A stretch of DNA of 64,000 nucleotides from Planctomycetota bacterium (GTDB lineage Bacteria > Planctomycetota > PUPC01 > DSUN01): contig DAOOIT010000020.1 in the NCBI GenBank assembly GCA_035384565.1, positions 1 to 64,000 on the forward strand. Reading direction: 5' to 3'. Each line of letters starts with the position of its first letter. Position 1 is the stretch's first letter. Below, one piece after another: positions 58,896-64,000 of the stretch. A model generated the notes under the pieces. It did not search any database. It had not been told where the DNA came from and saw only the letters and a list, made by a program, of their open reading frames with translations. A program made the position numbers and the translations under genes.

Positions 58896-60158
58896 TCACG
58901 TCCGCAGCGCCCGGCGGATCTGGCGCACCGCCTGGCGGATGCGGTTCTCATTCTCCACCAGCGCGATGCGCAGGAAGCCTTCGCCCGCCTCGCCAAAGCC
59001 GCGGCCGGGGGCGACGGCGACTTCCGCGTCGCGCATCAGTTTCAGGGCGAACTCCACCGAGCCCATCGCGCGGTGCGGCTCGGGGATGGGCGCCCAGACG
59101 AACATCGTGGCCTTGGGCGGCGTGATGGCCCAGCCGCTCCGATTGAGGCCCTCGCACAGCACGTCCCGCCGCCGCTGGTAGACCAGGGCCTGCTCGCGCG
59201 CGGCCTCGCCCCCGTGGCGGAACGCGATGATGGCCGCAATCTGAATCGCCTGGAACATGCCGTAGTCGTAATAGCCCTTGATCTTGGCCAGGGCGCGCAC
59301 CATTTCGGGATGCCCGGCGCAGAAGCCGATGCGCCAGCCGGCCATGCTGTACTGCTTCGACATCGTGGTGAATTCCACCGCCACGCCCTTCGCCCCCTTC
59401 ACCTGGAGGATGCTGGGGGCCTTGTAGCCGTCGAACGTGGTCTCGGCGTAGGCCAGGTCGCTGATCAGCAGCACGCCGAACCGCCTGGCGACCTGCACCA
59501 CCTCCTCGTAGAACCCCAGCTCCACGCACATCGTGGAGGGGTTGTTCGGGAAGTTCAGCACCATCACCTTGGGCCGCGGGTAGATGTGCTCGAGCGCCCA
59601 GACCATCTGGCGCAGGAACTCGCTCTGGTCGGGGTTCTGCGGAATGGTGATGACGTTGGCGCCCGCGAGGGCCACGGCGTACACGTGGATGGGGTACGAC
59701 GGGCTGGGCACCAGGGCCGTATCGCCCGGGCCCAGGAGGGCCAGGCACAGGTGCGAGAAGCCCTCCTTCGAGCCGATCGTCGCGATCACTTCCTTCTCGG
59801 GGTCGAGGTCCACCCCCCAGAGCTTCTGGTAATGGATGGCGGCCTCGCGGCGCAGGTTGTAGATGCCCGTGGAGACCGAGTAGCGGTGATTGCGCGGGTC
59901 CTGGGCCGCCTCGCACAGCTTCTCGATGATCGCGGGGGACGGCGGGTCGTTGGGGTTGCCCATCGCCAGATCAATCACGTCGGCCCCGGCGCGCCGGAGC
60001 TGGTATTTCATCGCGTTGATCCGGCCGAACAGGTACGGCGGCAGCCGCAGGAGGCGGCTGGACACCGGGATGCTGTAGCTGTCGGTCGCGTCTATGTGAA
60101 CCGTCGCCGCCTGGTCCAGGACCTCGGCGGCACGGCTCCGTCCTGGTGACTTGCCCAT
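58896..60158 (-). CDS. alaC: AlaC-like glutamate-pyruvate aminotransferase
   Basis: A 420-residue class-I PLP aminotransferase. The pattern RLPPYLFGRINAMKYQLR, IDLAMGNPNDPPSPAI and the PLP lysine Lys268 in TTMSKQYSMAGWRIGF match AlaC-type alanine aminotransferases, which interconvert pyruvate and alanine. Aspartate or LL-diaminopimelate transaminase relatives are the alternative. ATG 60158 is preferred; a GTG at 60197 would lie only about five bases from the predicted transcription start. First gene of the unit with rnfCDG, scpB and folP. Confidence 0.8.
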   Translation of the reverse strand: MGKSPGRSRAAEVLDQAATVHIDATDSYSIPVSSRLLRLPPYLFGRINAMKYQLRRAGADVIDLAMGNPNDPPSPAIIEKLCEAAQDPRNHRYSVSTGIYNLRREAAIHYQKLWGVDLDPEKEVIATIGSKEGFSHLCLALLGPGDTALVPSPSYPIHVYAVALAGANVITIPQNPDQSEFLRQMVWALEHIYPRPKVMVLNFPNNPSTMCVELGFYEEVVQVARRFGVLLISDLAYAETTFDGYKAPSILQVKGAKGVAVEFTTMSKQYSMAGWRIGFCAGHPEMVRALAKIKGYYDYGMFQAIQIAAIIAFRHGGEAAREQALVYQRRRDVLCEGLNRSGWAITPPKATMFVWAPIPEPHRAMGSVEFALKLMRDAEVAVAPGRGFGEAGEGFLRIALVENENRIRQAVRQIRRALRT

Positions 60159-60208
60159 ACGCACTGTGATCCGTCGCGGACGCGGGAATCTCGACACGGA
60201 ATGTCGGG

Positions 60209-60237
60209 ATTATAGCACAGTGCCCGTGAGCGGTCAA
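60209..60237 (-). promoter_or_regulatory. Predicted promoter of the alaC-rnfCDG unit
   Basis: TTGACC, 17-base spacer, perfect TATAAT on the minus strand, the best promoter match in the window. It implies a leader of about 44 bases to ATG 60158. Confidence 0.7.
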
Positions 60238-60249
60238 ACGCTTTCGCGC

Positions 60250-62724
60250 TCAGATGAACAGGTTCACGCCCGCGGCCTCGGCGCGGTCGAGATACATCGC
60301 CACGCCCCCCTCCTCCACCCCCTCGATCAGCTCGTCCCGCTTGATGCCCATCAGGTCCATGGACATCGCGCACGCGACGAATCGCACGCCGGCCTGGCGG
60401 GCGCTCTCGATCAGTTGGGGCAGCGACGCGACGTTCTTCTTGCGCATGATGCCTTTGATCATCGCGGTGCCCATGCCGCCCATGTTCATCTTCGACAGCG
60501 TGAGCTTGCCCGCGCCGCGCGGCATCATCCAGCCGAACATCCGTTCGATCACGCTCTTCTTCACCTTCACGGGCTCGGGCTTCCGCAGCACGTTGAGGCC
60601 CCAGAATGTGAAGAACATGGTCACCTTGCTCCCCATAGCCGCGGCGCCATTCGCGATGATGAACGAGGCGGTCGCCCGGTCGAAGTCGTCGCTGAACACG
60701 ATGATCGTCTTCTCCTTCGCGGCCCCCGCGGGCGCCGCCTGCGCGGCCAGGCGCGTATCGCGCTTCAGCACCGTCGCCCGCGACGTGCCGTTCCACCGCT
60801 GGACGCCGACCAGTTCGTGGCCCGTGCTGTGGCACCAGGCGCTCACGTCGGCCGCGAAGGCGGGGTCGCTGGCATCAATCGCCAGGGCCTGGCCAGCGCG
60901 CAGCTCCGCCAGCTCGGCCTTGAGCCGCATGATCGGGCCCGGGCACTGGAGGCCGGTCGCGTCCACGATCTTCACCGGCTCTGCGGGGGCGGACACAGCG
61001 TAGGCGGGCGTCGAGACTTCAGCGCCTGTGTCGGTCGTCATTTCCTTCTTCTCCTTCAGAGGCTTGTGGGCGGCGCCGGTGGCCGCCAGATAGGTCTTGT
61101 AGCCGCCGGTCAAGTTCCGACAGGCGAATCCTCGCTGCTGGAGGATGCGACAGGCCACATAACCACGGAGCCCCACTTGGCAGAAGACGAGGAGCTCCTT
61201 GTCGCGGGGCAGTTCGCCGAGGCGCTCGCGCAGTTCGTCCAGAGGAATGTGCACCGCGCCGGGGATCGTGCCCAAGGCCGCCTCGTCGGGCGTGCGCACG
61301 TCGAGGAGCTGTTGCTTGTCCGTGGGCGCGAGCACGTCGTCCACGTGGCACAGCCTCACGTCGCCGCGCAGCGCGTTGGCCGCCACGAAGCCGGCGTAGT
61401 TCACAGGGTCCTTGGCCGATCCGTAGGGCGGCGCATACGCAAGTTCAAGCTCTTCGAGATCGTACACGGTCATTCCCGCCCGGATGGCCACGGCCAGGAC
61501 GTCAATCCGCTTGTCCACGCCCTTCGTGCCCACGGCCTGCGCGCCGAGCACCTTGCCGTCGCGCGGGTCGAAGAGCAGCTTTAGGGTCAACGGGCCTGCG
61601 CCCGGGTAGTAACTGGCGTGGCTTGCGGGGTGGACATAGACCTTCTCGTAGGGCGCGCCGCTGCGCCGGAGCGCCTTCTCGCTCAGGCCGGTCATCGCGA
61701 TGGTCTGCGAGAACACCTTGCAGATGGCCGTGCCCTGGGTCTTCCTGTAGACGCTCGAGCGCCCGAACACGTTGTCGGCCGCGACGCGGCCCTGCCGGTT
61801 GGCTGGTCCCGCCAGGGGGATGGACATGCGCTGTCCGTTGACGAAGTGCGTCACCTCCACAGCGTCGCCCACCGCGTAGATTCGCGGGTCGCTCGTGCGC
61901 ATCCCCTCGTCCACCACGATGGCGCCCTTGGGGCTCACAAGCAGGCCTGCCTCGCGGGCCAGCTTCGATTCTGGGCGCACGCCGATGGCCAGGATGGCAA
62001 GGTCACACGTCAACGTATCCCCAGTGCTCAACTGCACATGGAGCCTTCCGCTCTCCTCACGAAAGCCTGTCACCGACACGCCCAAGCGCAGCTCCACTCC
62101 GTTCGCCCTGAGTTCGGCGTGCAGGGGAGCGGCCATTTCGGGGTCGGCCGGCCCCATCACCTGGTTCTCGAGTTCCACCAGCGTGACTTCGAGGCCACGC
62201 TCTCGAAGGGCCTCGGTCATCTCGAGGCCGATGTAGCCGCCCCCCACAACCACGGCGCGCTCGGCCCTCGCGTTCGCCACTGCCTTCTTGATGCGGTCCA
62301 TGTCTTCAAGGCTCCGCAGCGTATAGACATGTGGCGACTCGATGCCTGGGATTGCTGGCCGGACCGGCTCGGCGCCAGGGCTCAGGATCAGCGCATCATA
62401 GGGCTGCGCGAACTCCTTGCCAGAGGCCAGGTCCCGCACCGTCACCTCACGGCGTTCGCGGTCGATCTTCACCGCCTCGCAGCGCGTGCGGACGTTCACC
62501 CTGTAGCGCCGATGCATGCCCTCGGGTGTCTGGACCAGCAGGCGGTTGCGGTCGGCGATCGCCCCGCCGATGTGGTACGGTAAACCGCAGTTGGCAAAGG
62601 AGATATGTTCGCCGCGTTCGAGCATCGTGATTTCGGCGTCCTCGCTCAGGCGTCGCGCCCGCGCCGCCGCCGAGGCCCCCCCTGCCACGCCGCCCACGAT
62701 CACCAGCCGCTTCCGATTGTCCAT
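60250..62724 (-). CDS. CoA-disulfide reductase-like fusion with rhodanese, TusA and DsrE domains
   Basis: An 824-residue four-domain protein. Residues 1 to about 450 are a pyridine-nucleotide disulfide oxidoreductase with FAD motif IVGGVAGGASAAARAR, active Cys46 in SFANCGLPYHIGG and a second nucleotide motif VVVGGGYIGLEMTEAL, as in CoA-disulfide/persulfide reductases. A rhodanese domain follows (about 455-550, active Cys in VFCQVGLRGY), then a TusA domain (about 584-655, Cys in ATGLQCPGPIMRLK) and a DsrE/DsrF-like domain (about 671-824, with VACAMSMDLMGIKRDEL). The parts together would pass persulfide sulfur along three cysteines. ATG 62724 has GGAG six bases upstream. Such fusions are known in other anaerobes; the physiological acceptor is not clear. 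Confidence 0.88.
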   Translation of the reverse strand: MDNRKRLVIVGGVAGGASAAARARRLSEDAEITMLERGEHISFANCGLPYHIGGAIADRNRLLVQTPEGMHRRYRVNVRTRCEAVKIDRERREVTVRDLASGKEFAQPYDALILSPGAEPVRPAIPGIESPHVYTLRSLEDMDRIKKAVANARAERAVVVGGGYIGLEMTEALRERGLEVTLVELENQVMGPADPEMAAPLHAELRANGVELRLGVSVTGFREESGRLHVQLSTGDTLTCDLAILAIGVRPESKLAREAGLLVSPKGAIVVDEGMRTSDPRIYAVGDAVEVTHFVNGQRMSIPLAGPANRQGRVAADNVFGRSSVYRKTQGTAICKVFSQTIAMTGLSEKALRRSGAPYEKVYVHPASHASYYPGAGPLTLKLLFDPRDGKVLGAQAVGTKGVDKRIDVLAVAIRAGMTVYDLEELELAYAPPYGSAKDPVNYAGFVAANALRGDVRLCHVDDVLAPTDKQQLLDVRTPDEAALGTIPGAVHIPLDELRERLGELPRDKELLVFCQVGLRGYVACRILQQRGFACRNLTGGYKTYLAATGAAHKPLKEKKEMTTDTGAEVSTPAYAVSAPAEPVKIVDATGLQCPGPIMRLKAELAELRAGQALAIDASDPAFAADVSAWCHSTGHELVGVQRWNGTSRATVLKRDTRLAAQAAPAGAAKEKTIIVFSDDFDRATASFIIANGAAAMGSKVTMFFTFWGLNVLRKPEPVKVKKSVIERMFGWMMPRGAGKLTLSKMNMGGMGTAMIKGIMRKKNVASLPQLIESARQAGVRFVACAMSMDLMGIKRDELIEGVEEGGVAMYLDRAEAAGVNLFI

Positions 62725-62961
62725 TGCGTGCTCCGTCTTGCTTTGTAGGGCCGTGAGGTCGGGAGGTCTTGCCTCCTGCTCACATGGACCCGCCAGCCAC
62801 ACGGAGGTTACACCGCCGCCTCACACTCAAGGCTCATCAGGGCCTGGCGCGCTCGACCAGACAGCGGCTGGGAGCGCGGGAGCGGTGCTTCGGCGCCGGG
62901 GATGGCGCCACGTAACAATTGGCGCTGCAATGCGTTACGCTCCCACAGCCTTCCCAGTCGC

Positions 62962-63112
62962 TTGCTGGCTCACCCCGCAGGTGATCGAACATGGCCGGGG
63001 CCGCGAGAACCGCCCATTCTCGCCCATCTACCCATGCTGAATCACTTCCCACCTCATAGGGTTGATACAGCATGGCCGGGCTGCGCCCGCCAGCCACTCG
63101 GCACAGCCCTCC
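62962..63112 (+). repeat. Dispersed palindromic element, copy 2
   Basis: Aligns end to end with 27735-27885: ATGGCCGG at 62991 and 63072 are 81 bases apart, and CTCGCCCATCTACCCAT precedes the palindrome in both. The palindrome here is ATGCTGAATCA / TGATACAGCAT (63034-63044 and 63063-63073), differing from copy 1 in both arms so that pairing is kept. The right edge reads CACTCGGCACAGCCCTCC. Confidence 0.82.
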
Positions 63113-63124
63113 GCGTCCAACCCC

Positions 63125-63360
63125 AACCTCCCGCGGGCTCGCAACCCGCGGGAGGTTCCCGCTCGGAAGAGAAGAGGCCGCGGAGCGGCCAAGAGCCCCG
63201 TCCCCACGCAGAGCGTAGGGACGAGGAGGAGAGCAGAGCGTAGGGACGAGGGAGGCCGCAGCGGTAGCCTCCCTCCCGAAGGTTCCAATGCGCTCGGGAG
63301 TGTAAGCCCCCCAGCGCTCGCCCCTCCTGTTACCCTCCCGAAGGCAGTGGAACCTTCGGG
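63125..63360. repeat. Nest of four small hairpins
   Basis: Stems: AACCTCCCGCGGG / CCCGCGGGAGGTT (63125-63157, perfect 13 bp); GTCCCCACGC / GCGTAGGGAC (63200-63222, one mismatch), with its right part repeated near 63236; CTCCCGA / TCGGGAG (63273-63300); CCCGAAGG / CCTTCGGG (63337-63360). The first is the intergenic copy of the hairpin found inside two genes at 1553 and 8018. Confidence 0.75.
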
Positions 63361-63432
63361 ACGGAGGTCTCTCGAATTGCACCAGAGCATCGCCGCCGAT
63401 GCCGCCATCCCTGGCGCCACCGCGGTGGCCAC

Positions 63433-63702
63433 CTACCGCGCCGGCCCGCCGGGGGGCGGCCCCGCGCCCCGCTTCTCCTGCCACTTGCGGCGCAGGGTGG
63501 AATGCAGCCTCTCGCGGAACAGGATAGGAATCTCCACCACACCCTCATCCTTATACAGGCGGATCGTGTTCCGTATCGTGTCCACCACCACCTTGCACGG
63601 GTCGCAGTCCCTGAGGTGCTCCTCGAATGCCGAGCAGAACGAGGGGTCCACGTCGCCATCCACGTAGTCATTGAGCATCTTGAGCAGGTCTTTGCAGGTC
63701 AT
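63433..63702 (-). CDS. Zinc-finger anti-sigma factor
   Basis: An 89-residue zf-HC2-type anti-sigma protein. The zinc motif is Cys3 with His29, Cys33 and Cys36 (FEEHLRDCDPCK), and the C-terminus is helical and Arg/Lys-rich with no membrane helix, so it is a soluble type. ATG 63702 overlaps the sigma-factor stop as ATGA, the usual sigma/anti-sigma coupling. It would hold the ECF sigma factor inactive until a signal, perhaps redox, releases zinc; this is family knowledge. Confidence 0.8.
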   Translation of the reverse strand: MTCKDLLKMLNDYVDGDVDPSFCSAFEEHLRDCDPCKVVVDTIRNTIRLYKDEGVVEIPILFRERLHSTLRRKWQEKRGAGPPPGGPAR

Positions 63703-64000
63703 CGCGTTCGCCCCCTCGCAGGGTTCTCGTAGAGTCGGAGGAGTTCCTCCGCCGCCGTCGCATGGTCGGTGCCGCTGTGGTCGGGCGCCAGGCGGCGGGC
63801 TGGGTCGCCGAAGGCTTGCGTGAGGGCCTCGCGAAGCGCCAGCCGTGCCCGGAGCAGGCGCACCTTCACGTTGGCCTCGCTGATGCCCAGGGCCTCCGCG
63901 GCTTCGCGGACGCTCAGCCCCTCGACATCCCGCAGCACGAAGACCAGCCGGTGCCTCTCGGGCAGGGCCTCGATGGCCTCGTCGAGAATGCGCTTGAGGT
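63699..64000 (-). CDS. ECF RNA polymerase sigma factor, 5' part beyond window
   Basis: The 3' part of an ECF sigma-70 gene; its start lies beyond position 64000. The visible frame shows region 4: LDEAIEALPERHRLVFVLRD, then VEGLSVREAAEALGISEANV with the recognition helix and KVRLLRARLALREAL. A 30-residue tail follows. A start drawn at 63938 would cut region 4 and is wrong. It is coupled to the anti-sigma gene. Confidence 0.85.
   Translation of the reverse strand, partial: LKRILDEAIEALPERHRLVFVLRDVEGLSVREAAEALGISEANVKVRLLRARLALREALTQAFGDPARRLAPDHSGTDHATAAEELLRLYENPARGRTR

Larger units (their letters stand above)
62725..63432. other. Intergenic region filled with repeats and hairpins
   Basis: About 700 bases between the disulfide-reductase fusion and the anti-sigma gene. 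It contains the second dispersed palindromic element (62962-63112) and a nest of hairpins (63125-63360). No convincing gene or promoter was seen, and short open readings here are made of the repeats themselves. Confidence 0.6.

Noticed and set aside
63062..63667. Plus-strand open frame of about 200 codons in the hairpin nest
   Set aside because: Made of palindromic repeats and antisense to the anti-sigma gene; no domain.

Overview
The window is GC-rich, densely coded bacterial DNA from what looks like a planctomycete (Planctomycetota). The best taxonomic marker is the N-terminal LEPR-XLL sorting motif (MEPLEPRVLLS) of the large secreted protein at 28.2-31.9 kb. The MoxR/DUF58/BatA/VWA/DUF4159 cluster and the giant secreted PQQ-propeller and glycoside-hydrolase-like proteins fit the same group. 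The V-type ATPase, partial Rnf complex and siroheme-decarboxylase genes suggest a largely anaerobic, ion-gradient-based physiology; this is inference. No rRNA, tRNA, CRISPR array or intact insertion sequence was seen.

Layout. 0.1-23.4 kb (minus): one long probable operon read from a promoter near 23.43 kb. It runs moxR, DUF58, BatA-like, VWA, membrane protein, DUF4159, then a 2661-aa PQQ-propeller/glycosidase-like protein, a 1651-aa multidomain carbohydrate-active protein and a CBM9-like protein. Several junctions are ATGA or GTGA stop-start overlaps. 23.4-26.0 kb (minus): L-serine dehydratase and an ornithine-cyclodeaminase-family enzyme. 26.6-27.5 kb (plus): a DNA-binding protein with four helix-turn-helix-like segments. 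28.2-31.9 kb (plus): the LEPR/seven-blade SBBP propeller protein. 32.0-34.5 kb (minus): fabF, ACP and an RluA pseudouridine synthase. 34.9-36.5 kb (minus): an RluB/RsuA pseudouridine synthase and a secreted Ala/Pro/Lys-rich protein. 36.7-37.5 kb (plus): a PHP phosphatase. 37.5-39.6 kb (minus): siroheme decarboxylase pair and a radical-SAM protein. 39.9-40.8 kb (plus): a metallophosphoesterase-like protein that has lost most metal ligands. 40.9-49.7 kb (minus): a complete nine-gene V-type ATPase operon in the Enterococcus ntpFIKECGABD order. 50.3-52.8 kb (minus): a secreted GH89-like glycosidase. 53.0-54.0 kb (plus): an RsbU/SpoIIE-type phosphatase. 54.0-60.2 kb (minus): alaC-like aminotransferase, rnfC, rnfD, rnfG, scpB and folP. 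60.2-62.7 kb (minus): a four-domain CoA-disulfide-reductase/rhodanese/TusA/DsrE fusion. 63.4-64.0 kb (minus): an anti-sigma factor and the 3' part of its ECF sigma gene, cut by the window edge.

How the parts could work together: the V-ATPase proteolipid keeps a Na+-site pattern and sits in the same window as Rnf subunits, suggesting Na+-based energy coupling. The secreted glycosidase and propeller proteins suggest polysaccharide use at the cell surface.

The most unusual content is repetitive and not explained by genes. (i) A dispersed palindromic element with an 81-82 bp period occurs at 27.7, 49.9 and 63.0 kb, with compensatory arm changes, and a possible edge lies at position 1. (ii) A perfect hairpin beginning AACCTCCCGC occurs at 1.55, 8.02 and 63.1 kb; two copies lie in-frame inside genes. 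(iii) Several families of short tandem repeats are inserted in-frame in at least six genes of the 0.1-22 kb operon and form parts of signal peptides. The housekeeping operons to the right show none that I could see.
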